This document shows positions 35,271 through 45,388 of a DNA stretch of 64,000 nt, piece after piece (the stretch's first letter is position 1; each line of letters begins with the position of its first letter). The stretch is from Desulfococcus multivorans (GTDB lineage Bacteria > Desulfobacterota > Desulfobacteria > Desulfobacterales > Desulfococcaceae): assembly GCF_001854245.1 (NCBI RefSeq), contig NZ_CP015381.1, forward strand, positions 1,142,001 through 1,206,000. Reading direction: 5' to 3'. The notes under the pieces were generated by a model, which saw only the letters and a program-made list of their open reading frames with translations, had not been told where the DNA came from and made no database searches. The position numbers were made by a program, and so were the translations under genes.

Positions 35271-36938
35271 ATGAACGTGGAACACGAAGAGATACCGTTT
35301 GACGTGGTGTTTATCGGCGGCGGGCCTGCAAGTCTCGCCGGAGCCATCCGACTGATGCGGTTGGCCCGAGAGAACAATATGGAACTGGAGGTCGCCCTGA
35401 TTGAAAAAGGGGCTGAAATCGGCGCCCATGCCGTGAGCGGGGCGATTCTCAATCCCATCGCTTTGAAGGAATTGATACCGGATTATGCCGAGCGGGACTG
35501 CCCTTTGGACGGTGTGGTCCGGGATGACGCATTCTGTTTTCTGACATCGGACAGACTCTTTCAAATCCCGTTCGTGCCGAGGCAGATGCACAACAAGGGG
35601 CATTATATCATCAGTTTGTCACGTTTCACCCGATGGATGGGCGAGATTGCGGAAGAACTGGGGGTTAACATTTTTCCAGGCTTTACCGGTAAGGAAGTGC
35701 TTTACACCGCCGACGGTCGCTGTATCAGAGGGATTCGTACCGGCGACAAGGGGCTTGACAAGAATGGGGAGCCCAAAAGCAATTTCGAACCGGGCATCGA
35801 TCTCACGGCCAGGGTGACCGTATTCGGAGAAGGGGCCCGGGGCAGCCTGATGCAGGATATCGCGGCGCGACCGGGTATTTTTTCGGATCGGGAGCCGCAG
35901 GTCTATGAAACCGGAATCAAAGAGGTGATTCAGCTTCCCGAGGACCATTTTTTCAAAACGAGCCGGGCCAACGCTATTCATCTGATGGGTTATCCCCTGG
36001 GATTGAATCCTCCGGGGGGTGGATTCATATATGAAATGAAGGATAATCGGGCCGCCTTGGGGTACTTGACGGCGCTTTGCTATGAAAATCCACTCCTCGA
36101 TCCCTATGAAGAGTTCCTCAAATTCAAGCAGCATCCTTTTGTGGCGAAGATCATCAAGGGCGGGAAAGTGCTTGAACAGGGCGCCCGTACGGTTTCCACC
36201 GGCGGTTACTTCTCCATACCCCGGCTGTTTGCGGACGGCGGCCTGTTCATCGGCGGTGCTGCGGCCATGCACAACACCCCGGGGCTCAAGGGCATTCATC
36301 TTTCCATGAAATCCGGCATGCTGGCGGCTGAAGCCTGCCTGACAGCCCTGCAGCAGGGACGGTTCGATGCTGAGACCCTTCAGGTCTACCATCAACGATT
36401 CAAGAGCAGTTGGGCCGAACAGGAAATGTACGAGGGGAGAAATTTCGCCCAGGGGCTGGCTAAAAAAGGGCTTTTGAAGCTGATATATCTGGGGTCCCAA
36501 TATCTTACCCACGGCCGTGGCGTTCGCGATTTTATGCCGCTGGAGGAGGACTTTCGGACCCTTCAACCGGCGGATCGCGTTGACGTTCCGGAGCGCGTCG
36601 ACCCCAAATCCCTGGATGGGACCCTGCACGTCGACAAACTGACGGGCGTCTATCTCTCCAAAACACTTCATCGTGAGGATCAGCCGTCCCACCTGATCGT
36701 TCATGACCGGGAACTTTGCGTCCGGGTCTGCTACCCGACCTACGGGAGCCCCTGCACCCGGTTCTGTCCAGGCAATGTCTACGAGATGGCGGCCGATGAG
36801 AAAACCGGAAAAATGCAGCTCAAGCTGAATCCTTCAAATTGTTTTCATTGCAAAACCTGTGATATCAAGGATCCTTATAAGAATATCACCTGGACCTGTC
36901 CCGAAGGCGGCGAGGGGCCGGGATATACCCTTGTCTGA
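35271..36938 (+). CDS. Electron transfer flavoprotein-quinone oxidoreductase
   Basis: A 555-residue ETF-QO with an N-terminal FAD site (VVFIGGGPASLAGAIRL), the GAHAVSGAILNP motif, GGAAAMHNTPGLKGIHLSMKSG, and a C-terminal [4Fe-4S] ferredoxin-like domain with cysteines in SPCTRFCPG and NCFHCKTCDIKDP. It passes electrons from ETF to the quinone pool at the membrane, linking beta-oxidation-type acyl-CoA dehydrogenases to respiration. No etfAB genes are adjacent. The divergent upstream region carries palindrome copy 2. Confidence 0.95.
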   Translation: MNVEHEEIPFDVVFIGGGPASLAGAIRLMRLARENNMELEVALIEKGAEIGAHAVSGAILNPIALKELIPDYAERDCPLDGVVRDDAFCFLTSDRLFQIPFVPRQMHNKGHYIISLSRFTRWMGEIAEELGVNIFPGFTGKEVLYTADGRCIRGIRTGDKGLDKNGEPKSNFEPGIDLTARVTVFGEGARGSLMQDIAARPGIFSDREPQVYETGIKEVIQLPEDHFFKTSRANAIHLMGYPLGLNPPGGGFIYEMKDNRAALGYLTALCYENPLLDPYEEFLKFKQHPFVAKIIKGGKVLEQGARTVSTGGYFSIPRLFADGGLFIGGAAAMHNTPGLKGIHLSMKSGMLAAEACLTALQQGRFDAETLQVYHQRFKSSWAEQEMYEGRNFAQGLAKKGLLKLIYLGSQYLTHGRGVRDFMPLEEDFRTLQPADRVDVPERVDPKSLDGTLHVDKLTGVYLSKTLHREDQPSHLIVHDRELCVRVCYPTYGSPCTRFCPGNVYEMAADEKTGKMQLKLNPSNCFHCKTCDIKDPYKNITWTCPEGGEGPGYTLV

Positions 36939-37418
36939 TGCGTCGGTCGACTGTGGCGGCCCATAACGGGCGATTCATCGATCGCACAATATGCCCGTAC
37001 CTCATCAGGCATATTGCATAGAGCAGCCCTGAGTTGGAATCCGGCGGCATTTATCTTCAGGTGAACTGCGAATCTTCTGAAGAACACAACCCGGGAATGC
37101 TTCAATCCGCCCCTTTCCTGCATTATGTTAAGAATCGGGAACGGCATGCGTGGAAGCGTTCTTTTTTCTGTTTCAATGTCGTCGTCATCCAAAAGATTCT
37201 TTTCCGGCCGATCCGCATCATGTCGGAATGGTGACGTGCAGACGGCGTCGCCATTGGCTGTTTCAGCTCTCATGGATCCAGGTGACAGCGGTCCAGAGGC
37301 GATAGAGGGCGAAGCCCAATGGGAATTACGGCAAAGATCGGGTGGGTGACGGCCGGTGGGATGGATGATGCCGACGGGGTAGGCGGCGGCTCAACTCGCT
37401 TGGAAGGAGGCAGATGAC
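36939..37418. other. 480-base intergenic region
   Basis: No gene is supported; short open frames overlap on both strands without ribosome sites. A hairpin is formed by CAATATGCC (36987-36995) and GGCATATTG (37008-37016), possibly ending the ETF-QO transcript. The final ~100 bases are G-rich and lead to the DUF190 gene. I looked for a fluoride riboswitch because of DUF190 and did not find its consensus. Confidence 0.5.
36987..37016 (+). terminator. Hairpin after ETF-QO gene
   Basis: A 9-bp perfect stem, CAATATGCC with GGCATATTG, and a 12-base loop, ~50 bases after the stop codon. No T-run follows, so termination is tentative. Confidence 0.35.
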
Positions 37419-38705
37419 ATGACCATTCGATACCGTGTTATTGAAATCTTTACCCGTGAGAATGCAAGATGCCGCAGTCAAATCCTTTATGAGGAAATTC
37501 TCGCCTATGTCAGAAGCCTGAAAATAGCAGCTCGGTGCACGGTCACCAAGGGTACCGATGCCTGCTACGAGGACGGCGAGACGGCAAGTCAGAGCAGCGT
37601 TGATCCTTCCCATAACCTGCCGCTCAAAATCGAGATCATTCTGCCGGCCTCCGAGCTGAGTCCGGTCATGGATGTGCTCGAGCAGATGGTTTGCGAAGGT
37701 ATTGTGGGTGTGCGGGAACTCAATGTCCACTGGCACAAGACCAGAAAGCGACTGTTGCCGCCTCGGATCAAGATCCGGGACGTCATGACCCCTTTCCCGA
37801 AACGGGTTCGCACGACAACACCGGTGGACCAGGTGGTCCGGTTGCTTTTGTCTGAAACATTCACCGGTCTTCCGGTGGTTGACGCCCAGGATCGCCCGGT
37901 AGGCGTTATCTCCCAGACCGACCTGATCTACCGAGCGGGTATGCCCATGCGGCTCGCTCTCATCGCCGGTTCCGAACCGGATATCGTCGACATGATCCTG
38001 AAATCCCTTTCGGAGACGACGGCCGAAGCCATCATGACCCGGCCGGATGTCCATATTCAGGAGGATGCGCTTCTGACGGACGGCGTCAATCTGATGCTCG
38101 ATAAAAACGTCAAACGTCTTCTGGTCGTCGATGCCTGGGGAAAGCTGACCGGGATCGTGTCGCGAATGGATGTCTTTCGGACCATTGCCCGGGAATCCCC
38201 CGACTGGGGAACTATCCGGAAGAGCGAGATCACTTTGACCGACGCCCATTTCGTTTCCGATATCATGCGACGGGACACCCACACTGTAATGCCGGACACC
38301 TCGGTGGAAGCGGTGCTGCACATGATCGATGACGACGATATCCAGCGGGTAGCTGTTGTGGATGAGGCGGGACACCTGCAGGGTTTGATCTCCGATCGGA
38401 ATCTCCTGTCGGCATTTTCCGACGACCAACCGGGTATGTGGCAGTATTTGACCCGATTTGCCGGTTTTACCGAGAAAGGGAAGCACGGGAAAGCCCTGCA
38501 GGATCGCCTCCGACGACGAAAGGCGAAGGATGTGATGAAAAAAGAGATCATCACTGTCCGCGAGGACGCCTTTATCGAAGACGCCATCCAGATCATGACC
38601 GAAAAAGAGATCAGACGTCTCCCCGTGGTGGATGAAGAGGGGATCTACCGGGGGATGATCAATCGGGAAGCCGTGCTTCGAGCGGGATTCAAAGAAAAGC
38701 TGTGA
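37419..38705 (+). CDS. DUF190 protein fused to four CBS motifs
   Basis: A 428-residue protein. Residues ~1-105 form a DUF190 (PII-like ferredoxin fold) domain, with the typical RCTVTKGTDACYEDG and IVGVRELNVHWHK stretches. Residues ~115-428 contain two pairs of CBS motifs, each marked by a DVMT/DIM entry and a V.D..G...G.I exit. CBS pairs bind adenine nucleotides, so this is likely a nucleotide-sensing regulator; the target is unknown. A very good AAGGAGG precedes the start. Confidence 0.85.
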   Translation: MTIRYRVIEIFTRENARCRSQILYEEILAYVRSLKIAARCTVTKGTDACYEDGETASQSSVDPSHNLPLKIEIILPASELSPVMDVLEQMVCEGIVGVRELNVHWHKTRKRLLPPRIKIRDVMTPFPKRVRTTTPVDQVVRLLLSETFTGLPVVDAQDRPVGVISQTDLIYRAGMPMRLALIAGSEPDIVDMILKSLSETTAEAIMTRPDVHIQEDALLTDGVNLMLDKNVKRLLVVDAWGKLTGIVSRMDVFRTIARESPDWGTIRKSEITLTDAHFVSDIMRRDTHTVMPDTSVEAVLHMIDDDDIQRVAVVDEAGHLQGLISDRNLLSAFSDDQPGMWQYLTRFAGFTEKGKHGKALQDRLRRRKAKDVMKKEIITVREDAFIEDAIQIMTEKEIRRLPVVDEEGIYRGMINREAVLRAGFKEKL

Positions 38706-38814
38706 TCCGCCCGAGGCCGGCATAGGAATCTTTTCCCCCGCGGCTGTGAGCGAATCCGTGCTGCCGGAGTGTTGGGAAATATATCGTCAATGTATGCCGC
38801 AAGATGAGGTTGAC

Positions 38815-39318
38815 ATGCCGATTTACGAATTCTACTGCAGCGACTGCCACACGATTTACAGTTTTTTCAGCAGAACCATCGATACCACCACCTGCCCGAC
38901 CTGTCCCAACTGCAAGAACCGGCGGCTGACGCGTCAGGTATCCCTGTTCGCGTTCACGGGAAGGGCCAGGGAGACAGATGAAACGGACGACCTTCCCGTT
39001 GACGATGCCAGGATGGCCAAGGCCTTGGCGACATTGGAAAAGGAAGCCGATAAAATCGATGAAAACGATCCGCGGCAGGCAGCCGATCTGATGCGCCGAC
39101 TGAGCGACATGACCGGTCTTCAACTGGGTCAGGGCATGGAAGAGGCCTTGGCGCGCATGGCGCGCGGCGAAGATCCGGACGCCATCGAATCGGAAATGGG
39201 AGACCTGTTGGGAGATGAGGCGCCGTTCCTTCCAACAGGCAGGAAAATTGTTGGCTCCGCAGGGCGCAGAACCGCTCCCAGGCGGGACGAGACCCTTTAT
39301 GATCTCAAGGCGGATTAA
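38815..39318 (+). CDS. FmdB-type zinc ribbon protein
   Basis: A 167-residue protein whose first ~45 residues form a zinc ribbon of the FmdB/CxxC_CxxC_SSSS type (MPIYEFYCSDC and CPTCPNCKN). The rest is acidic and helical, rich in Asp/Glu/Met. Family members were first named as putative regulators, without proven function. GAGGT precedes ATG 38815; the open frame upstream to 38746 lacks support. The macro-domain gene follows 13 bases later. Confidence 0.82.
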   Translation: MPIYEFYCSDCHTIYSFFSRTIDTTTCPTCPNCKNRRLTRQVSLFAFTGRARETDETDDLPVDDARMAKALATLEKEADKIDENDPRQAADLMRRLSDMTGLQLGQGMEEALARMARGEDPDAIESEMGDLLGDEAPFLPTGRKIVGSAGRRTAPRRDETLYDLKAD

Positions 39319-39331
39319 TCAGGAGCGTCCT

Positions 39332-39859
39332 ATGATAAAACCGGAAATTATGAAACGTCTGGAGGTCCGGACGGGCGACATTGCCCAACTGGCGGTGGAT
39401 GCCATTGTCAATGCGGCCAATCGGTCGCTTCTGGGGGGCGGCGGGGTGGACGGTGCCATCCACAGGGCTGCCGGACCGGAACTCCTGGCGGAATGCCGTA
39501 CTCTGGGGGGCTGCCCCACGGGGGAGGCCCGGATCACCAAGGGGTATCGCCTGCCGGCCAGGTATGTGATTCACACCGTCGGGCCCGTTTACAAAGGATC
39601 CCCCGAGGATCCCCTGCTGCTATCACGATGCTATGAGAATTCCCTCGCCATTGCGGCCGATCGACGTTTTGACACCGTTGCTTTTCCTGCCGTCAGCTGC
39701 GGGGTATACGGCTATCCCCTGGAGGCGGCCTGCCGGGTTGCCGTCGAGACCGTCGCGGGCTTTCTGGAGCGAAACGCGTATCCAAAGCGGGTGATCTTTG
39801 TACTTTTTTCAGAAGATGTCCGCAGGGTTTACGATGACTTTCTGAAATCGTCGCGGTGA
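39332..39859 (+). CDS. Macro domain protein (O-acetyl-ADP-ribose deacetylase type)
   Basis: A 175-residue single macro domain. The ADP-ribose-binding loops are clear: AIVNAANRSLLGGGGVDGAIH and FPAVSCGVYGYPLEAA. Bacterial members of this TARG/YmdB-like class hydrolyse O-acetyl-ADP-ribose or remove ADP-ribose from proteins. CAGGAG sits before ATG 39332. Cotranscribed with the FmdB gene. Confidence 0.93.
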   Translation: MIKPEIMKRLEVRTGDIAQLAVDAIVNAANRSLLGGGGVDGAIHRAAGPELLAECRTLGGCPTGEARITKGYRLPARYVIHTVGPVYKGSPEDPLLLSRCYENSLAIAADRRFDTVAFPAVSCGVYGYPLEAACRVAVETVAGFLERNAYPKRVIFVLFSEDVRRVYDDFLKSSR

Positions 39860-39976
39860 TGGTTCTGATGCCTCTCTCCTTGACATCACCGGGGGTTTGG
39901 TTTATTAAAAATTCCTTATTCGGCGGCGTCCCTCTCGACCCTGAATCCATATGCCAACGGGCAGATAGTGAAGACG

Positions 39977-42010
39977 ATGAAAAAGAAGAGCGGCATAGAG
40001 CATATCAGAAATATCGGCATCATCGCGCATATCGATGCCGGAAAGACGACCGTCACCGAGCGGATCCTTTATTATACCGGAAGATCCCACAAGATCGGTG
40101 AGGTCCACGACGGCGAGGCCGTTATGGACTGGATGACCGACGAACAGGAGCGGGGGATCACCATCACGTCGGCCGTGACGACCTGTCCCTGGAAAGGGCG
40201 GGATATCCAGATCATCGACACGCCGGGACATGTCGATTTCACCATCGAGGTGGAACGATCCCTTCGGGTGCTGGACGGTGCCGTCGGGGTCTTCTGTGCC
40301 GTCGGCGGGGTCGAACCCCAGTCGGAGACCGTATGGCGCCAGGCCGATAAATATCATGTGCCCAAGATGGCCTTTATCAACAAAATGGACCGGATCGGCG
40401 CTGATTTTTTCGGTACCGTGGAGATGATGAAGGAGCGATTGCACGCCCGACCGCTGTTGCTCCAACTGCCGGTCGGTCTTGAAGACACCTTTTCCGGCGT
40501 CGTCGATCTGATTCGCATGAAGCAGATCACATGGAGAAACGATGATCTGGGCGCCACGTTCGATGAGGGCGAGGTGAGCTCCGATCTTCTGGAAACGGCG
40601 CAGGCCTATCGGGAAAAACTGCTTGAAACATTGGCTGAAACCGATGATGCCCTCATGGAGGCCTACCTGTCGGAGCAGGAGATCACCGAGGCCCAGCTGG
40701 TGGCGGCGATCCGAAAAGCCACCGCATCGCTGACGCTGGTGCCGGTGCTTTGCGGCTCCGCCTTGAGAAATAAAGGTATTCAACCCCTTCTCGACGCCAT
40801 CGTCAATTTCATGCCCAGCCCCGAGGACGTTCCGCCGATTCACGGTACAAACCCCCAGACGGGCGACGAGTTGAAATGTCTGCCCTTTGAAAACAGACCG
40901 TTGGCAGCCCTGATCTTCAAGGTATCCATGATGGAGGGACGAAAGCTCACCTATGTGAGGGTCTACAGCGGGAAATTGAAGTCCGGCGACGACGTGTTCA
41001 ACACGAGCCTCAACAAAAAGGAAAAACTGTCCCGCATTCTCAAGATGCACGCCAACAAGCGGGAGCGAGTCGACACCGCCGGCCCGGGGAGCATCGTCGG
41101 GGTTGTCGGACTGAAGGATTCGGGGACGGGCGACACCCTCTGTCATCCCGATCATCCGATTCTTCTGGAAAAGATGGAATTTTACGAACCGGTCATCTCC
41201 ATTGCCATCGAGCCTAAAACCCATTCGGACCAGGAAAAACTGGATCAGGTTCTGGCCAAATTCGTCGCCGAGGATCCGACCCTCAGGGTTCGGATGGATG
41301 AAGACACCGGTCAGACCATTCTGTCGGGAATGGGAGAACTCCACCTGGAGATCATTATCAGCCGGATGATGCGGGAGTTCAGCACCAGTGTCAATGTCGG
41401 CAAACCCCAGGTCGTTTATCGGGAGACCATCGCCGAGACCGCCCGGGCCGCCGTGGTGTTCGACAAGGATATCGCCGGCCAGCATCACTACGGAGAGGTC
41501 CTTCTCGAATTGCGGCCTCTGGAACGAGGGGCCGGGGTACGGTTCGTATCGGAAATGACCGGGGGAGAGATTCCCGAGATATTCATTCCGGCCGTACGTG
41601 CCGGGGTGATGGAATCGCTGGGAAGCGGTTCGTTGATGGGATACCCCGTCATGGACGTGGAAGCGGTGCTTCTGGGCGGCGGCTACAAGGAGTCCCAGGG
41701 CACCGAACTGGCCTATCGGGTCAGTGCCAGCATGGCGACCAAGGAGGCCATGTCAAAAGCTTCTCCCTATCTGTTAGATCCCATCATGAGGGTGGAGATT
41801 CTTGTCCCCGAAGCCTTCATGGGGGAGGTCATCGGTGATCTCAATGCCCGAAAGGGAAAGATCGAAGCCATTGACGTTCAGCGGGGTGTTCAGGTTATCA
41901 AGGCCGTCGTGCCGTTGGCGCGAATGTTTGGATATTCCACCAGTCTCCGGTCTGCGACGCAGGGTCGAGGCACCTTTACCATGCAGTTCTCCCATTTTGA
42001 TCGGAATTGA
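39977..42010 (+). CDS. fusA: Elongation factor G
   Basis: A 677-residue translational GTPase. G motifs are [17 protein letters not shown] and NKMD; the switch region [11 protein letters not shown] and domain IV-V ([41 protein letters not shown]) are complete. It is not next to rpsL, rpsG or tuf, so this may be a second EF-G paralogue rather than the one in the str operon. ATG 39977 was chosen over GTG 39968; neither has a strong ribosome site. Its end overlaps the convergent M48 gene by 35 bases. Confidence 0.95.
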   Translation: MKKKSGIEHIRNIGIIAHIDAGKTTVTERILYYTGRSHKIGEVHDGEAVMDWMTDEQERGITITSAVTTCPWKGRDIQIIDTPGHVDFTIEVERSLRVLDGAVGVFCAVGGVEPQSETVWRQADKYHVPKMAFINKMDRIGADFFGTVEMMKERLHARPLLLQLPVGLEDTFSGVVDLIRMKQITWRNDDLGATFDEGEVSSDLLETAQAYREKLLETLAETDDALMEAYLSEQEITEAQLVAAIRKATASLTLVPVLCGSALRNKGIQPLLDAIVNFMPSPEDVPPIHGTNPQTGDELKCLPFENRPLAALIFKVSMMEGRKLTYVRVYSGKLKSGDDVFNTSLNKKEKLSRILKMHANKRERVDTAGPGSIVGVVGLKDSGTGDTLCHPDHPILLEKMEFYEPVISIAIEPKTHSDQEKLDQVLAKFVAEDPTLRVRMDEDTGQTILSGMGELHLEIIISRMMREFSTSVNVGKPQVVYRETIAETARAAVVFDKDIAGQHHYGEVLLELRPLERGAGVRFVSEMTGGEIPEIFIPAVRAGVMESLGSGSLMGYPVMDVEAVLLGGGYKESQGTELAYRVSASMATKEAMSKASPYLLDPIMRVEILVPEAFMGEVIGDLNARKGKIEAIDVQRGVQVIKAVVPLARMFGYSTSLRSATQGRGTFTMQFSHFDRN

Positions 42011-43514
42011 AGGGCGTCTCCCGATTTCGCTGGTTTCGTCGGATTCTTGAATTCTTGTCGGCGGGAGCCTCCTCCTTCGACTTCTCCTCCTCGGTCTGCT
42101 CCTTTTTTGCCTGGGACAACAACTCTTCGGCCTCGGCTTTCTGGATGGGATCCTCGGAATGCTTGATCACCTGACGGAGATGGAAGGCGGCGTTTTTGAA
42201 ATCGCGCCGCGCATGGTGGTAGCGTCCAAGATAATAATGGGCATCGCCCATTCTGCCTGCTTTTCCGTAAGCCTCTCCCAGATAAAAGAGCGCCCGAATG
42301 GAGTTGGGCTGTTTTTCGAGAACGGTTTTAAAGGATTCCGACGACTGGAGATACTCCCCTTGTTCGAGTTGCGTTCGTCCCAACAGGAAGAACGTCTCAA
42401 AATCGTTGGGATCGATACCCTTGCTGCCTTCCAATGCCTTTCGGGCGGCGTCGTACTGTCCGTCCATGAAGGCGATTTCCCCCAGATCCTTCAACATGAC
42501 GGCGTCAAAGGGTTTTTTCTCCAGGGCTTTTCTGACGAAACCGATACCTTCTCCGGGGCGATCGTTTCGGGCCAGGGCAATGCCGTAGCCGTGGAGGACC
42601 ATCGCATCATCCGGATGTATTTTAAGAGATGCGGCCATTTGTTTCAGGGCCAGGGCAGGGTTCCCGTAAGCGGCGATCAAGCGGGTTCGCACCCGGCGGA
42701 ATTCGGAGTTGTCGCGTCGCTTTATGATCGTCAGCGCCTCGGGATGGCCCTGGATCCACGTATCCAGATAGGCGAGGCGATCGTCAACAGCCGGGTGCGT
42801 CATCAGGTAAGAGGGAACGTCCGACGCACCAAACCACTGCTTGTCCCGTATTTTCTTGAGCATGGTCATCATACCGAAACCGCTGTAGCCGGCGGCCGTC
42901 AAGATATCGATACCCAATTCGTCCGCCTGAATTTCATCCTGGCGACTGTAGGCCAGAAATGCCGACTGGGTGGCGGCCGCCGATCCGATGGTGAGCGCGC
43001 CGCCCGCTTCCGCGCCGCCCCCGACGCCCAGGAAGATACCGGCTACCATGCCTGCCAAGGTGGCCCACTGAATCCGGGATGCCCGCTCGATTCTCTGGCT
43101 AATGTGGCGCGCCTTGACGTGGGTAATCTCGTGGGCCAGAATACCGGCGAGTTCATCCTCATTGTCCATAGCCTCGATCAGGCCGCTGTTGATAAAAATA
43201 TTGCCGGCCGGTCCGGCAAAGGCGTTGTAGACATCCTCCCGGATAACGTAAAAACGGTACTGGAACGGCTGGGGTGGAAGCTGGGCCAGAATTTTTCGGC
43301 CGACCCGGTTGACGTACCTTGCAACGGCGGGATCATCGATGAGTCGGTATTGTCGGACGGCCAATTTCATGAACTCCTTACCGAGGGTCTCCTCCTCCTG
43401 GATCGTGATGCCGGCGGCGGAACCGATATGAATGCTCTGAATGCCGATAATGACAACCGTCAGAATCGCCAGTTGTTTTTTGAACGCATTTATGTGTCCC
43501 CTGAAAGGCTGCAT
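41976..43514 (-). CDS. M48 metallopeptidase with TPR repeats (BepA-like)
   Basis: A 512-residue periplasmic protease: a signal peptide (~12-35), an M48 domain with HEITH at 128-132 and the downstream DEIQADELG glutamate as third zinc ligand, then TPR repeats (~310-480) and a charged tail. This is the layout of BepA/YfgC, which degrades or helps fold outer-membrane proteins such as LptD, a link to the LPS export genes here. ATG 43514 is chosen for a normal signal peptide; 43649 is possible. It converges on and overlaps fusA. Confidence 0.88.
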   Translation of the reverse strand: MQPFRGHINAFKKQLAILTVVIIGIQSIHIGSAAGITIQEEETLGKEFMKLAVRQYRLIDDPAVARYVNRVGRKILAQLPPQPFQYRFYVIREDVYNAFAGPAGNIFINSGLIEAMDNEDELAGILAHEITHVKARHISQRIERASRIQWATLAGMVAGIFLGVGGGAEAGGALTIGSAAATQSAFLAYSRQDEIQADELGIDILTAAGYSGFGMMTMLKKIRDKQWFGASDVPSYLMTHPAVDDRLAYLDTWIQGHPEALTIIKRRDNSEFRRVRTRLIAAYGNPALALKQMAASLKIHPDDAMVLHGYGIALARNDRPGEGIGFVRKALEKKPFDAVMLKDLGEIAFMDGQYDAARKALEGSKGIDPNDFETFFLLGRTQLEQGEYLQSSESFKTVLEKQPNSIRALFYLGEAYGKAGRMGDAHYYLGRYHHARRDFKNAAFHLRQVIKHSEDPIQKAEAEELLSQAKKEQTEEEKSKEEAPADKNSRIRRNQRNRETPFNSDQNGRTAW

Positions 43515-43701
43515 TCGTCGAATCAAGGGGGTGCGCCGTGAGTCGCTCCTGGTCGCTAAACGGTTGCCGGCATCGGAAAAGAAGGGCTGGGAAAAAGGAA
43601 AAAGATTGGATAACAAATTGTTTTTCCTAAATATCAAAGCGTTAGGCATTTTAAACTCATTTCTTTCCAAAAATAAACAATTATGGTAGGATAAAATAAT
43701 T

Positions 43702-44466
43702 ATGACACAGATAATATGCATCGCCAATCAAAAAGGCGGGGTCGGCAAAACCACCACCGCCGTCAATTTGTCGGCAGCCTTGGCTTTGTCGGAGAAACGG
43801 ACGCTTTTGATAGACTGCGATCCCCAGGCCAATGCCACCACGGGCCTGGGGATCGACAAAAATGATCTGACAAAAACCCTCTATCATGGTTTGATCGGCG
43901 AAGCGGATGCCGAGAGCCTCATCATTGGCTCCGAGATCGATAACCTGAGCCTCCTGCCGTCCCGTGTGGAGCTGATCGGCTTCGAAGTGGAGATGATGAA
44001 CGAGCGTGAGCGTGAACATTCCCTCAAAAAGCTCATCCGAAGCGTTGCCGACAGGTATGATTACATCATCATCGATTGCCCGCCTTCCCTCAGCCTCCTG
44101 ACCCTCAACGCCATGGCGGCGGCCGACACGCTTCTGATTCCGCTGCAGTGTGAGTTCTATGCCTTGGAGGGTCTGGGGCAGCTCCTGCAGACCAAGGAAT
44201 TGATAAACGCCGGCATCAATCCCGGCCTGTCTATATTAGGCATTCTGCTGACCATGCTCGACAAAAGGACCAATCTTTCCCACCAGGTCGCCGAGGAGGC
44301 GATGAAATATTTTAAAGGGAAAGAGCGCGTTTTCAATACCAGCATTCCCCGAAATGTACGGCTGGGGGAGGCGCCCAGCTTCGGGAAGCCCATTCTGCTA
44401 TACGACGCTGCTTCCATGGGTGCAAAAAGCTATCTTGCCTTGGCGAAAGAGATTATCGATGGTTGA
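43702..44466 (+). CDS. parA: Chromosome partitioning ATPase ParA/Soj
   Basis: A 254-residue ParA with deviant Walker A KGGVGKTTTAVNLSAAL, switch DCDPQANATTGLG and Walker B IIIDCPPSL. It forms a nucleoid-bound gradient that moves ParB-parS complexes. It overlaps parB by 8 bases. No glutaredoxin-like or gidA/gidB genes accompany it, and I saw no parS consensus in the window. Divergent from the M48 gene. Confidence 0.95.
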   Translation: MTQIICIANQKGGVGKTTTAVNLSAALALSEKRTLLIDCDPQANATTGLGIDKNDLTKTLYHGLIGEADAESLIIGSEIDNLSLLPSRVELIGFEVEMMNEREREHSLKKLIRSVADRYDYIIIDCPPSLSLLTLNAMAAADTLLIPLQCEFYALEGLGQLLQTKELINAGINPGLSILGILLTMLDKRTNLSHQVAEEAMKYFKGKERVFNTSIPRNVRLGEAPSFGKPILLYDAASMGAKSYLALAKEIIDG

Positions 44467-45385
44467 GAACGGCGACGTGCTGGGAGATAAATCAGAGGGA
44501 CAATCCGAAACATCTTCAAAGAAGCGTAAAAAGATGGCACTCGGCAAGGGTCTGGGGGCGCTGATTCCCAAAATGGAGGCCTCATCACCGCCCTCTGTTG
44601 ACGGGAAATATTTCAAATGTGACCTCCACCGGATTCTGCCCAACCGGTATCAACCTCGCCGACGGTTCTCCGAAGAGGACCTCAGGGAACTCTCTGCTTC
44701 TATCAAGGAACAGGGCATCATTCAACCGCTGGTGGTTCGCGAGAGCGGGGGCGGGTATGAACTGATTGCCGGTGAGCGACGATTTCGGGCTGCGAAAATG
44801 GCGGGCCTGGCCCAGGTACCGGTGGTGGTGAAAAGCCTGCCGTCGGAAGGGCTTCTGGAGATGTCCCTTGTGGAAAACATCCAGCGAGAGAATCTCAACC
44901 CCATTGAAGAATCGGACGCCTATCACCGCTTGATGACGGAATTCGGACTCAACCAGGAGCAGGTGGCCGTGCGCGTGGGAAAGAGCCGACCCGCCGTGGC
45001 CAATTTTCTGAGACTCCGGCAACTCCCCGAGGAGATTCGATCGGCGATGGTGGAGGGGCGGTTCAGCATGGGACATGCCAAAGCCGTTTTAGGTCTTGAT
45101 AACCCCGCCCATCAGCGGGATATATTTCAGTTGGTGATCACAAAAGACCTGTCGGTCCGGGAAACGGAAATCTTGGTCAATCGGCTGAAGGCGGTTCAAA
45201 AAGATCCGGAATCCCCTGAACCGAGTTCCGAGGATATCTATTTCGCCAGTGTCGCGGAGGACCTTTCCCGAAGACTGGGCACTAAGGTCCAGATCAAACG
45301 TCGCGGACGTCGAGGCAAAATGATGATCGAGTTCTATACGGATGAAGATCTTGATCGTCTTCTTGAAATTTTTGGTGGTGATTGA
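44459..45385 (+). CDS. parB: Chromosome partitioning protein ParB
   Basis: A 308-residue ParB/Spo0J. The N-terminal ALGKGLGALIPK, the CTP-binding GERRFRAAKMAGL and ENIQRENLNPIEE, and the helix-turn-helix VAVRVGKSRPAVANFLRLRQLP are standard. It loads on parS as a CTP-dependent clamp. The start overlaps parA, showing coupling. ispH-ubiA follows after only 3 bases. Confidence 0.95.
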   Translation: MVENGDVLGDKSEGQSETSSKKRKKMALGKGLGALIPKMEASSPPSVDGKYFKCDLHRILPNRYQPRRRFSEEDLRELSASIKEQGIIQPLVVRESGGGYELIAGERRFRAAKMAGLAQVPVVVKSLPSEGLLEMSLVENIQRENLNPIEESDAYHRLMTEFGLNQEQVAVRVGKSRPAVANFLRLRQLPEEIRSAMVEGRFSMGHAKAVLGLDNPAHQRDIFQLVITKDLSVRETEILVNRLKAVQKDPESPEPSSEDIYFASVAEDLSRRLGTKVQIKRRGRRGKMMIEFYTDEDLDRLLEIFGGD

Positions 45386-45388
45386 TCG

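Noticed and set aside
36939-37418. Fluoride riboswitch before the DUF190 gene
   Set aside because: DUF190 sometimes sits with fluoride genes, but the conserved GAUGG...CUGAUG pattern was not found.
37326-38723. 465-codon reverse open frame
   Set aside because: Antisense to the DUF190-CBS gene; the sense product has clear CBS motifs.
39905-41488. 527-codon reverse open frame
   Set aside because: A shadow opposite EF-G caused by codon bias in high-GC DNA.
42159-43541. 460-codon forward open frame
   Set aside because: Antisense to the M48-TPR gene, whose HEITH motif and TPRs are clear.
43515-45388. parS site near parAB
   Set aside because: No TGTTTCACGTGAAACA-like sequence was seen; the nearest look-alike (near 35272) is only a partial match at a start codon.
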